This document shows, in pieces, positions 52,925-61,337 of a stretch of 64,000 bases of DNA. The translations under genes and the position numbers were made by a program. Position 1 is the stretch's first letter. Every line of letters starts with the position of its first letter. Origin of the DNA: Flavobacterium quisquiliarum. Lineage in GTDB: Bacteria; Bacteroidota; Bacteroidia; Flavobacteriales; Flavobacteriaceae. The notes beneath the pieces are model-generated. The model saw nothing but the letters and a program-made list of their open reading frames with translations. It ran no database searches and was not told where the DNA came from. The stretch lies in contig NZ_WWEM01000040.1 in NCBI RefSeq assembly GCF_019308285.1, positions 167,040 to 231,039 on the forward strand, in the 5' to 3' direction.

Positions 52925-53353
52925 TTAAAAAGCTACATTCCATCTAGGTAATTTTGCATTTTCATCTAAGAAATTTTGCAAAACCTGTCCTTCAACAGCA
53001 GTTGGAATTGCTTTTACATCTCCAGTAAAAGTTTCGTACCAAACTACTTCAAGGGCAGCAATGTTTTCTAATTTCATTTGAGCTGGCCAAGAATATTTTC
53101 TTCCTGTTTTAGCAAATTGGTGTCCGTTTACGATTTTATCGTATAGTCCGCCATTTTTGCTTTTTAAAGTTCCGTCATTCTGAACAGTTCCTGTAGATCC
53201 AACCATAATTAATTCTTTCTCTGTTCCTTCAACAGCATAAACAACAAAAACACCAGCACTTCCTTCTGGTGCATTGCAAACTTCTTCTAAACTATCTTCA
53301 ACTGTAAAAGTAAAACTGTTGCTTACTTTAAATTTTTCTAATTCTTTACTCAT
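52925..53353 (-). CDS. Diverged GIY-YIG-like domain protein
   Basis: This 142-residue cytoplasmic protein carries GVFVVYAVEGTEKELIMVGSTG and then GGLYDKIVNGHQF, with WP and a C-terminal TAVEGQVLQ. The order fits the GIY-YIG nuclease fold: GIY (here GVF), YIG (here MVG) and a Glu in the last helix. The two signature triplets are both altered and the catalytic Arg is unclear, so activity is doubtful. It lies between sucD and the next terminator and has its own terminator. Confidence 0.5.
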   Translation of the reverse strand: MSKELEKFKVSNSFTFTVEDSLEEVCNAPEGSAGVFVVYAVEGTEKELIMVGSTGTVQNDGTLKSKNGGLYDKIVNGHQFAKTGRKYSWPAQMKLENIAALEVVWYETFTGDVKAIPTAVEGQVLQNFLDENAKLPRWNVAF

Positions 53354-53432
53354 ATTTTCTTTTCTAGCTTCTAAGATACTGAGGTTCTGAGATGCTAAGT
53401 TTTTTCGATATATACCTCAGTTTTTAAAATGT

Positions 53433-53464
53433 AAAAAAGTCTCAACAAATATTGAGACTTTTTT
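53433..53464. terminator. Terminator after sucD
   Basis: AAAAAAGTCTCAA / TTGAGACTTTTTT is a strong hairpin 28 bases beyond the sucD stop. Confidence 0.85.
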
Positions 53465-53492
53465 GGAATTTGTTATTTTGAATATCTGGAGA

Positions 53493-54365
53493 TTATCCAA
53501 GTACTTCTTTTACTTTTTTACCAATTTCAGCTGGTGAATCAACAACGTGAATTCCGTTGTCTCTCATGATTTGTTTTTTAGCTGCAGCTGTATCATCAGA
53601 ACCACCAACAATAGCACCTGCGTGACCCATTGTTCTACCAGCAGGAGCAGTTTCTCCAGCGATAAATCCAATAACTGGTTTACGGTTACCATCAGCTTTT
53701 ACCCATTTAGCAGCATCAGCTTCTAATTGACCTCCAATTTCACCAATCATGATGATAGCTTCAGTCTCTGGATCGTTCATTAATAATTCAACAGCTTCTT
53801 TAGTTGTAGTTCCAATGATTGGATCTCCACCAATACCAATAGCTGTAGTGATTCCTAAACCTTGTTTTACAACTTGGTCAGCAGCTTCGTAAGTTAAAGT
53901 TCCAGATTTAGAAACAATACCAACATTTCCTTTCTTGAAAACGAAACCTGGCATAATTCCAACTTTAGCCTCACCTGGAGTAATAACACCTGGGCAGTTT
54001 GGACCAATTAATCTAGAATTTCTTTCTTTAACATAATTATTTGCTTTAATCATATCTGCTACAGGAATTCCTTCTGTAATAGCAATAATTACTTTAATTC
54101 CAGCATCAGCAGCTTCCATAATTGCATCAGCAGCAAAAGCTGGCGGAACGAAAATGATAGAAGTATCTGCTCCAGCCTGATCAACAGCGTCTTTTACTGT
54201 ATTAAAAACCGGACGGTCCAAGTGGCTTGTTCCACCTTTTCCTGGAGTAACACCTCCAACAACATTAGTACCGTACTCAATCATTTGAGAAGCGTGGAAA
54301 GTTCCTTCGCTTCCTGTAAATCCCTGAACAATTATTTTGGAATCTTTATTAACTAAAACACTCAT
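53493..54365 (-). CDS. sucD: Succinyl-CoA synthetase, alpha subunit
   Basis: This 290-residue CoA-binding subunit of the TCA-cycle ligase has the CoA-binding Rossmann motif IIVQGFTGSEGTFH, the CoA and substrate segment IGPNCPGVITPGEAKVG, and the phospho-His in GRTMGHAGAIVGG near residue 245. Length is normal. sucC is not in the window; in many Bacteroidota sucC lies elsewhere. It has its own -7 box upstream. Confidence 0.96.
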   Translation of the reverse strand: MSVLVNKDSKIIVQGFTGSEGTFHASQMIEYGTNVVGGVTPGKGGTSHLDRPVFNTVKDAVDQAGADTSIIFVPPAFAADAIMEAADAGIKVIIAITEGIPVADMIKANNYVKERNSRLIGPNCPGVITPGEAKVGIMPGFVFKKGNVGIVSKSGTLTYEAADQVVKQGLGITTAIGIGGDPIIGTTTKEAVELLMNDPETEAIIMIGEIGGQLEADAAKWVKADGNRKPVIGFIAGETAPAGRTMGHAGAIVGGSDDTAAAKKQIMRDNGIHVVDSPAEIGKKVKEVLG

Positions 54366-54400
54366 GATATATATTTTATGTAGTTTTTAAATTTGTGTTG

Positions 54401-54408
54401 CAAAAATA
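54401..54408 (-). promoter_or_regulatory. -7 box for sucD
   Basis: TATTTTTG (minus strand) fits TAnnTTTG about 35 bases before sucD. No -33 TTG is seen at the right spacing. Confidence 0.4.
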
Positions 54409-54451
54409 AGGTTTTGTAATGTATTTTGCCTCTTTTATTGTCAAAAAAATA

Positions 54452-54814
54452 TTAAGAAAATTGACTCATTTGATAACCTCTATAAAGTTTATCATCTTTT
54501 ATCTGCCAAATCGTTGAAAAATGTGCCAGAAGCATCTCTTCTCTAGGATTCTCAATTGTTTTTACAAAATGAGAATAACGCACTGATACTAAATCATCTT
54601 CGCTAATAATATGACTAATTCTAACTTTAGAACGTACATAAGCACGACTAAGTTCGTTGGCCATTTCGATTATCGAGTCATAATCCATCCGAATAAAACC
54701 TTTACTGCTGTTCCATTCAAGCGTAACGTCAGGATGCAGATATGTTTTTAAAATTTCGCTATCAATTAAGGCATCTGACTTATAAAATTTCTGAACAAAT
54801 TCTTTAATAGACAT
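54452..54814 (-). CDS. NTF2-like (SnoaL-type) protein
   Basis: This 120-residue single-domain protein has the alpha/beta cone pattern of NTF2-like folds (VQKFYKSDALIDSEIL, then VSVRYSHFVKTIENP, then FSTIWQIKDDKLYRGYQMSQ). Such domains carry many unrelated small enzymatic or binding roles, so no substrate can be named. It starts immediately after the stop of the LpxD-like gene (1 base), so it is part of the lipid A gene cluster transcript. Confidence 0.75.
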   Translation of the reverse strand: MSIKEFVQKFYKSDALIDSEILKTYLHPDVTLEWNSSKGFIRMDYDSIIEMANELSRAYVRSKVRISHIISEDDLVSVRYSHFVKTIENPREEMLLAHFSTIWQIKDDKLYRGYQMSQFS

Positions 54815-54815
54815 A

Positions 54816-55745
54816 TTACTTCAATTTACTTAAAATTTCAGGAATCTTCTTAATATTGGCTAATTGTTTCAATTTCTCTCTAGATTCTTCAATTGGAGTA
54901 CCAAAATAAGATTTTCCTCCTTCAACTGATTTTGTCACACCCGTCTGTCCCATTACCACCGCTTTTGTACCGATAGTAATACCACTAGTTGTTCCAACCT
55001 GACCCCACATCGTAACTTCATCTTCAATAATTACACAGCCAGCAATACCAGTCTGTGAAGCTATTAAACATTTTCTACCGATAACAGTATCATGTCCAAC
55101 ATGAACCTGATTATCTAATTTTGTTCCTGCTCCAATAGTTGTATCGCCTGTAACTCCTTTGTCAATTGTACAAAGTGCTCCAATGCCAACATTATCTTCA
55201 ATAACTACTCTTCCACCTGAAACCAGCTGATCGAAGCCCTCAGGACGTTTTTTATAATAAAAGGCGTCAGCTCCTAAAATAGTTCCTGCATGAATAATTA
55301 CATTATCACCAATAATAGTATGATCGTAAATGGATACATTAGAATGAATCAAACAATTCTTTCCAATTTTTACGTGATTACCAACAAAAGTATTAGGCTG
55401 AATAATAGTTCCCTCTCCTATTTCTGCTGTGGGTGCAATAGCAACATTTGCAAATTGAAAAGGCTTAAAGTGTTTGGTCAGAATATTGAAATCTCTAAAT
55501 GGATCATCAGAAATTAAAAGAGCCTTACCTTCTGGGCAATCCACTTCTTTGTTGATCAAAACAATGGTTGCTGCCGATTGTAAAGCTTTGTCATAATATT
55601 TTGGATGGTCAACAAAAACAATATCACCTGGCTCAACCACATGTATCTCGTTCATGCCTAAAACTTGGAAGTCTTTGTCACCAATAAATTTGCAGTTAAG
55701 CAAATTTGCAATTTCTTGTAAAGAATGAATCTTTTGAAATTTCAT
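54816..55745 (-). CDS. LpxD-like UDP-3-O-acylglucosamine N-acyltransferase, second copy
   Basis: This 309-residue protein has an N-terminal uridine-binding-like domain (LNCKFIGDKDFQVLGMNEI) and a left-handed beta helix of hexapeptide repeats (IGEGTIIQPNTFVGNHVKIG, then VHVGHDTVIGRKCLIASQ). It has the catalytic His in VGHDTVIG. It is the second LpxD-type protein in 4 kb, diverged from lpxD at 58799. It may N-acylate a different nucleotide sugar or act as a less specific paralogue. It follows efp and precedes the NTF2-like gene. Confidence 0.8.
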   Translation of the reverse strand: MKFQKIHSLQEIANLLNCKFIGDKDFQVLGMNEIHVVEPGDIVFVDHPKYYDKALQSAATIVLINKEVDCPEGKALLISDDPFRDFNILTKHFKPFQFANVAIAPTAEIGEGTIIQPNTFVGNHVKIGKNCLIHSNVSIYDHTIIGDNVIIHAGTILGADAFYYKKRPEGFDQLVSGGRVVIEDNVGIGALCTIDKGVTGDTTIGAGTKLDNQVHVGHDTVIGRKCLIASQTGIAGCVIIEDEVTMWGQVGTTSGITIGTKAVVMGQTGVTKSVEGGKSYFGTPIEESREKLKQLANIKKIPEILSKLK

Positions 55746-55867
55746 ATAGTATAATTAGAAAATTTGTCAATTAGAAAATGAGTCAATTAGAATATGAATA
55801 TACAAAAATATGTCGATTCATAAATCATCTAACTGACTCATTGTCAAATTATCTTAATTAAAAAAAA

Positions 55868-56434
55868 TTATTCTTTTACACGCTCCATGTAAGAACCTGA
55901 AGCCGTATCGATTTTAATTTTATCTCCTTCATTAATGAACAAAGGAACGTTGATGTTAGCACCAGTTTCTACTGTAGCATTTTTCGTTGCATTTGTAGCA
56001 GTATTTCCTTTTACACCTGGTTCAGCATAAGTAACTTCAAGAATTACAGATGCTGGCATATCCACTGATAATGGTAAATCAGTTTCTGTATTGATTTGAA
56101 CCATTACGTTTGTTCCTTCTTTTAACAAATCTGGAGCGTCCAAAATGTTTTTGTTTAAAGAAATTTGTTCAAACGTTTCAGCATTCATAAAGTGAAATTC
56201 ATCACCTTCTGGATACAAATATTGAAATGTATGTGTTTCAACTCGGATAACGTCAATTTTGTGACCTGCAGAAAAAGTATTATCTAATACTTTGCCTGAA
56301 GTTAAGCTTTTCAATTTTGTTCTTACGAAAGCTGGACCTTTTCCAGGTTTTACGTGAAGAAATTCAATAATTTTATAGATATCGTGATTAAATTTAATAC
56401 ACAATCCGTTTCTAATATCTGATGTAGATGCCAT
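55868..56434 (-). CDS. efp: Elongation factor P
   Basis: This 188-residue translation factor rescues ribosomes stalled at polyproline. The three-domain build is clear, with LHVKPGKGPAFVRTKLK at the P-site loop. The residue at the tip is Lys at about position 32, the modified position in many EF-P proteins. Domains II and III continue to the C-terminal ASGSYMERVKE. It lies between lpxA and the LpxD-like gene, the common Bacteroidota arrangement. Confidence 0.97.
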   Translation of the reverse strand: MASTSDIRNGLCIKFNHDIYKIIEFLHVKPGKGPAFVRTKLKSLTSGKVLDNTFSAGHKIDVIRVETHTFQYLYPEGDEFHFMNAETFEQISLNKNILDAPDLLKEGTNVMVQINTETDLPLSVDMPASVILEVTYAEPGVKGNTATNATKNATVETGANINVPLFINEGDKIKIDTASGSYMERVKE

Positions 56435-56447
56435 TTTGTTTTTTTAT

Positions 56448-56475
56448 TTTAGATTTTAGAATGTAGATTTTAGAT
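56448..56475. repeat. TTTTAGA simple repeat
   Basis: Copies of TTTTAGATTTTAGAATGTAG and related units lie just upstream of efp (minus strand), like those at 21680 and 23358. Confidence 0.45.
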
Positions 56476-56533
56476 TAAAAAAAATCGATCTACATATTTA
56501 TTTTTTATTTATAATTTATAATTCAGAAATCTA

Positions 56534-56551
56534 TCCCGATAGCTATCGGGA
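56534..56551. repeat. Second copy of the 18-bp palindrome TCCCGATAGCTATCGGGA
   Basis: Identical to 23386-23403, with the matching flank CTAAAA on the other side (so inverted). It is between lpxA and efp. Confidence 0.75.
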
Positions 56552-56557
56552 CTAAAA

Positions 56558-57343
56558 TTAATAGTTTCCAGAGTAACCTTTCATAATCCCTCGAGAAGAA
56601 TTTCTGATAAAATCAAGAATTTCATCTCTTTCAGGAGTCGCTTCCATTTCAGCTTCAATAATACTTAAAGCTTGAGTTGTATTATAATTCTTTTGATATA
56701 AAATTCTATAGATTTCCTGAATTTCTCTAATTTTTTCAGTACTGAATCCTCTTCTTCTTAAACCAACAGAGTTAATTCCAACATAAGACAATGGTTCTTT
56801 TGCCGCTTTTGTAAAAGGAGGAACATCTTTTCTTACCAAAGATCCACCAGAAATCATTGCGTGATCTCCAATATGAATAAATTGATGAATAGCTGCTAAA
56901 CCGCCAATAACCGCATGATTCCCTACAACTACGTGACCAGCTAAAGCAACACCATTAACGATAATTGCATTATTTCCAATTTCACAGTCGTGCGCTATGT
57001 GAGCATAAGCCATTACTAGGCAATTATTTCCAATTACAGTCTGTCCAGAAGCAATTGTTCCTCTATTAATAGTTACACATTCTCTGATAGTACAATTATC
57101 ACCGATAATTGCTAAAGAATCTTCACCGCCAAATTTTAAATCTTGTGGCACAGCTGAAATTACTGCTCCTGGAAAAATATTACAATTTTTTCCTATTCGA
57201 GCACCTTCCATAATGGTCACGTTTGAACCAATCCAAGTACCATCACCAATAACAACATTATTGTGAATTGTTGTAAATGGTTCGATTACAACATTTTTAG
57301 CGATTTTAGCGCCAGGATGAACATATGCTAATGGTTGATTCAT
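56558..57343 (-). CDS. lpxA: UDP-N-acetylglucosamine acyltransferase
   Basis: This 261-residue beta-helix trimer starts lipid A synthesis by O-acylating UDP-GlcNAc. The hexapeptide repeats, catalytic His in VMAYAHIAHDCEIG (about residue 125) and C-terminal VGINSVGLRRRGFS are typical. It follows lpxC-fabZ by 74 bases. Confidence 0.95.
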   Translation of the reverse strand: MNQPLAYVHPGAKIAKNVVIEPFTTIHNNVVIGDGTWIGSNVTIMEGARIGKNCNIFPGAVISAVPQDLKFGGEDSLAIIGDNCTIRECVTINRGTIASGQTVIGNNCLVMAYAHIAHDCEIGNNAIIVNGVALAGHVVVGNHAVIGGLAAIHQFIHIGDHAMISGGSLVRKDVPPFTKAAKEPLSYVGINSVGLRRRGFSTEKIREIQEIYRILYQKNYNTTQALSIIEAEMEATPERDEILDFIRNSSRGIMKGYSGNY

Positions 57344-57417
57344 CTGTATGTTTTATATTTTTAATTAAAATATTCTAATTTGAGGCAACAAACCTAAACA
57401 ATAAATTTGATAATTTA

Positions 57418-58806
57418 TTATTGTTTTCTTGCAATTTGTGCCATTAATTCTGCCTCAGTTACTAATTTACCATTCGCATAAGCATTTGCTTGCATATGAC
57501 AAATTCCTCTTCTGATAGGAGAAATCAATTCGCATTTAAAAATTAATGTATCTCCTGGCAACACTTTATGCTTAAATTTAACGTTGTCAATCTTCATAAA
57601 GTATGTTAAATAATTTTCTGGATCTGGAACTGTACTTAATACTAAGATTCCACCAGTTTGTGCCATTGCTTCTACAATTAAAACCCCCGGCATAACTGGA
57701 GCTTCCGGAAAGTGTCCTACGAAGAAATTTTCGTTCATAGTAACATTTTTTAATCCAACCACGTGACGATCTGACATTTCGATAATTCTATCAATCAACA
57801 AAAATGGAGGTCTGTGAGGAAGCATCGCCATAATTTTATGAATATCCATCAATGGTTCTTGATGTAAATCATAAGTAGGAACATGATTTCTCTGTTCTAT
57901 TTTGATAATTTTAGCCAGTTTTTTTGCAAATTGAGTATTTACAAAGTGCCCTGGTTTGTTGGCAATAATTTTTCCTTGAATACGAACGCCAATTAAAGAT
58001 AAATCTCCAATAACATCAAGTAATTTGTGTCTTGCCGCTTCGTTTGGATAGTGTAATGTAAGGTTATCTAAAACACCATTTGGTTTTACAGAAATTTCAT
58101 CTTTACCAAATGCTTTCTTTAAATTTTCCATTGTAGATTCAGAGATTTCTTTGTCTACATATACGATTGCATTGTTTAAATCGCCACCTTTAATTAGACC
58201 ATGTTCTAATAATGATTCTAATTCATGTAAGAAACTAAAAGTTCTAGAACTAGCAATTTCTTCTTTAAAATCAGCTAAACTTTTTAAAGTTGCATTTTGA
58301 GTACCTAAAACTTTAGTACCAAAATCAACCATTGCAGTTACTTGATATTCATCGCTTGGCATAACCAAGATTTCGCTTCCTGTAGCTTCGTCAGTAAATG
58401 AAATTACTTCTTTTACCACATAAACATTACGTTGCGCATCTTGTTCTTCAATACCAGCTTTTTCAATAGCTTCAACAAAATATTTTGATGAACCATCCAT
58501 AATTGGAAGTTCAGAGGCATTCAATTCAATAATAATATTATCCAAATCGCAGCCAACTACTGCAGCTAAAACATGTTCAGGTGTTTGAATTTTTACTCCT
58601 AATTTCTCAAGATTTGTTCCTCTTTGAGTATTAACAACATAATTAGCATCAGCCTCAATGACTGGTTGACCTTGCAAATCTACTCTTACAAAAGTGAAAC
58701 CATTATTAACGGGAGCAGGTTTAAAAGTCATTGTAACTTCTTTTCCAGTATGCAATCCAACTCCTGTTAGTGAAATTTCATTTTTGATGGTCTTCTGTTT
58801 AACCAT
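57418..58806 (-). CDS. lpxC/fabZ: Fused LpxC deacetylase - FabZ dehydratase
   Basis: This fusion of about 462 residues joins two enzymes. The LpxC half (1-about 305) has ISLTGVGLHTGKEVTM, zinc His in TPEHVLAAVVG and a second zinc cluster in EAARHKLLDVIGDLSL, and deacetylates UDP-3-O-acyl-GlcNAc. The FabZ half has MLPHRPPFLLIDRI and VGHFPEAPVMPGVLIVEAMAQ and dehydrates 3-hydroxyacyl-ACP. The fusion is usual in Bacteroidota and couples lipid A and fatty acid flux. I use the second ATG (58806, MVKQKTI); ATG at 58815 is also possible. Either overlaps the lpxD end, so translation is coupled. Confidence 0.95.
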   Translation of the reverse strand: MVKQKTIKNEISLTGVGLHTGKEVTMTFKPAPVNNGFTFVRVDLQGQPVIEADANYVVNTQRGTNLEKLGVKIQTPEHVLAAVVGCDLDNIIIELNASELPIMDGSSKYFVEAIEKAGIEEQDAQRNVYVVKEVISFTDEATGSEILVMPSDEYQVTAMVDFGTKVLGTQNATLKSLADFKEEIASSRTFSFLHELESLLEHGLIKGGDLNNAIVYVDKEISESTMENLKKAFGKDEISVKPNGVLDNLTLHYPNEAARHKLLDVIGDLSLIGVRIQGKIIANKPGHFVNTQFAKKLAKIIKIEQRNHVPTYDLHQEPLMDIHKIMAMLPHRPPFLLIDRIIEMSDRHVVGLKNVTMNENFFVGHFPEAPVMPGVLIVEAMAQTGGILVLSTVPDPENYLTYFMKIDNVKFKHKVLPGDTLIFKCELISPIRRGICHMQANAYANGKLVTEAELMAQIARKQ

Positions 58807-59842
58807 TATTTCCATTTTTTGGGTTTATTATTTGTTTTTTTAATTCTTGAACTTCAGCCACTATTTTAGGAAGATTTTTAAAGTGAACATAGGATTTATT
58901 AAATTCCGTATATCCAAGAGATGGAGTTCCTTGTAACACTTCATCATCTTTAATATTTCTAGCAACTCCAGACTGTGCCTGAAGCCTAACATTATTTCCT
59001 ATAGTTAAATGACCTGCAATACCTACCTGCCCTCCTATCATACAGTTTTCTCCAATTTTTGTAGAGCCTGCAACACCGCTTTGAGCAGCTATAACCGTAT
59101 TCTTTCCGATTTCTACATTGTGAGCAATCTGAATCTGATTGTCTAACTTAACTCCTTGTCTAATTATTGTAGAACCAAGAGTTGCTCTATCAATAGTTGT
59201 ATTTGCGCCGATATCAACATTGTCTTCTATAATCACATTACCGATTTGAGGTACTTTGCTATATTCTCCGTTTTCATTTGGTGCAAAACCAAAACCATCA
59301 GCTCCGATGATAACACCTGAGTGAACTGTACAATTATTACCAATTACAGTTTCAGAATATATTTTTGCTCCGGCAAAAATGAATACATTATTACCAATAA
59401 CAACATTATCTCCAATAAAACTATTTGGATAAATCTTAACATTATCACCTAAAACTACATTTTGTCCAATGTAACTAAAACTTCCTAAATATAAGTTTTC
59501 ACCGTATTTAGTTCCCTCTGACATAAAAGATTGAGGTTCGATACCGTTTTTATTTAGTTTTACCTGATTATAGAAGTGTAAAAGTTTAGAAAACGCTGCA
59601 TAAGCATCTTCTACTTTTATTAAAGTAGTAGTAATTTCTTGTTCGGGAATAAAGCTATCATTAACTATTGTCACTGTCGCTTTGGTCGTATATATATAAT
59701 TGATATACTTTGGATTAGCCAAAAAAGTAAGCGATCCCTCCTCGCCTTCTTCAATTTTAGAAAGCTTAGAAACCTCTGCATTGAGATTCCCAACAACTTC
59801 TCCTTCTAAAATTCCTGCTATTTGTTCTGCTGTAAATTTCAT
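58799..59842 (-). CDS. lpxD: UDP-3-O-(3-hydroxyacyl)glucosamine N-acyltransferase
   Basis: This 347-residue enzyme is the third enzyme of lipid A synthesis. The N-terminal uridine-binding domain (AGILEGEVVGNLNAEVSKLS) is followed by the beta helix and by the catalytic His in IQIAHNVEIGKNTVI. The end overlaps the lpxC-fabZ start by 8 bases or more. Compared with the second LpxD-like protein at 54816 it is longer and is the better candidate for the housekeeping enzyme. Confidence 0.95.
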   Translation of the reverse strand: MKFTAEQIAGILEGEVVGNLNAEVSKLSKIEEGEEGSLTFLANPKYINYIYTTKATVTIVNDSFIPEQEITTTLIKVEDAYAAFSKLLHFYNQVKLNKNGIEPQSFMSEGTKYGENLYLGSFSYIGQNVVLGDNVKIYPNSFIGDNVVIGNNVFIFAGAKIYSETVIGNNCTVHSGVIIGADGFGFAPNENGEYSKVPQIGNVIIEDNVDIGANTTIDRATLGSTIIRQGVKLDNQIQIAHNVEIGKNTVIAAQSGVAGSTKIGENCMIGGQVGIAGHLTIGNNVRLQAQSGVARNIKDDEVLQGTPSLGYTEFNKSYVHFKNLPKIVAEVQELKKQIINPKNGNNG

Positions 59843-59881
59843 CGCGACAAAAATATAAAAAATAGGTTTTAAATGTTAATT

Positions 59882-61111
59882 TTAGATAAGTTGTTTTGGG
59901 AAACAGATATAATATTTTGTGACCAATTTAGATAACGATTTCAAATTCAGCTGGTCAGAAGCTTCTACAACATCTTCAATTGTTTTATCTTTTTTCAAAA
60001 TTCGAATAGGTTCTGCTTCTTTACTGTAAGCTTGATTTTTAATTTTTCCTCTAAAAATAAAATAACCTGCATCTACAGCCGAAATATGATGTGCTTCTGC
60101 AAATTCTTCTTTCAAAGACTGTGATTCTTCCACCGGAATCTTTTCTGCACTTAACTTAATTTTCAACAAATCCCTGTTAATGATCATTTTACTTAAAGTA
60201 GAAAGTATGAAATCATTATGTTTCTGCCAAGCTTTTAAGGCGCTTATAATATCAAAATCATCTAATTGAGAAAATAAATCCAGTTTTTCGGCATCAAAAT
60301 CTTCAAGCGTAATTTTATTGTGCATAAAATACGAAAGTGGCTCACTACAAGGTAACTTAACTCCTTTTAACGTCAATTCTTTCGCTCTTTTAAGGACTTT
60401 CATCAAAATTAATTCAGCAACTAAACTGGTTTTATGCAAATAAGCCTGCCAATACATTAACCTTCTAGAAAGCAAAAATTTCTCTACTGAATAAATTCCT
60501 TTTTCTTCAATAACCAAAACATCGTTCTCCACATTCATCATCTGAATCAAACGTTCAGAATTCACATTTCCTTCTGCAACTCCTGTATAAAAGCTATCAC
60601 GTTTTAAGTAATCCATTCGATCCATATCCAATTGACTTGAAATCAGCTGCAACATGAATTTTCTATGATACTCCCCTTTAAAAACCTGAATGGCTAAACT
60701 CAATTTCCCATCAAATTCCTCGTTAAGTTGGTTCATAAATAATAAGGAAATAGCCTCATGATGTACATCTTCCACAATACTTCTTTCCATTGCATGAGAA
60801 AATGGTCCGTGTCCAATATCGTGAAGTAAAATCGCGATTAATAAAGCATTTTCTTCTTCTTCAGAAATTACAACATCTTTAAAACGAAGCGTATCAATCG
60901 CTTTTTTCATCAAATGCATACATCCTAACGCGTGATGAAAACGAGTATGGTTTGCACCTGGATACACCAAATACGATAATCCCATTTGAGAAATTCTACG
61001 TAAACGTTGAAAATACGGATGCTGAATTAAATCGTAAACCAGCTCATTCGGAATCGTTATAAAACCATATATAGGATCGTTGAATATTTTAAGTTTGTTG
61101 ATATGAGTCAC
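59882..61111 (-). CDS. HD-domain phosphohydrolase (SAMHD1/dGTPase-like)
   Basis: This 409-residue cytoplasmic protein has the HD signature: Gln-Arg and His in FQRLRRISQMG, NHTRFHHALGCMHLM, the catalytic ILLHDIGHGPFSHAME, and the last Asp in LDMDRMDYLKRDSFY. The family includes dNTP triphosphohydrolases. The exact substrate is not determined by the sequence. It is first in the lpxD-lpxC-lpxA cluster, 39 bases upstream of lpxD. Confidence 0.9.
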   Translation of the reverse strand: MTHINKLKIFNDPIYGFITIPNELVYDLIQHPYFQRLRRISQMGLSYLVYPGANHTRFHHALGCMHLMKKAIDTLRFKDVVISEEEENALLIAILLHDIGHGPFSHAMERSIVEDVHHEAISLLFMNQLNEEFDGKLSLAIQVFKGEYHRKFMLQLISSQLDMDRMDYLKRDSFYTGVAEGNVNSERLIQMMNVENDVLVIEEKGIYSVEKFLLSRRLMYWQAYLHKTSLVAELILMKVLKRAKELTLKGVKLPCSEPLSYFMHNKITLEDFDAEKLDLFSQLDDFDIISALKAWQKHNDFILSTLSKMIINRDLLKIKLSAEKIPVEESQSLKEEFAEAHHISAVDAGYFIFRGKIKNQAYSKEAEPIRILKKDKTIEDVVEASDQLNLKSLSKLVTKYYICFPKQLI

Positions 61112-61337
61112 TAGTGCGATATTTTTTAGGTCAACAAATATAAGTAAATAAGTATAAAGAGATTGGTGTTTTTTATTTAAAAATGAAAGTCGAAATTATG
61201 ATGATTATCAATAAAATAGATTAAAAAATGTTAAAATTTAAATTTAATTCATAGTTCAGCTTTAGTAATTTTATACTATTTTTAATAGTTTTTAAGTTCT
61301 ATTACTTTTAAATTGCAGTAATAAATTAATTTGTTTT

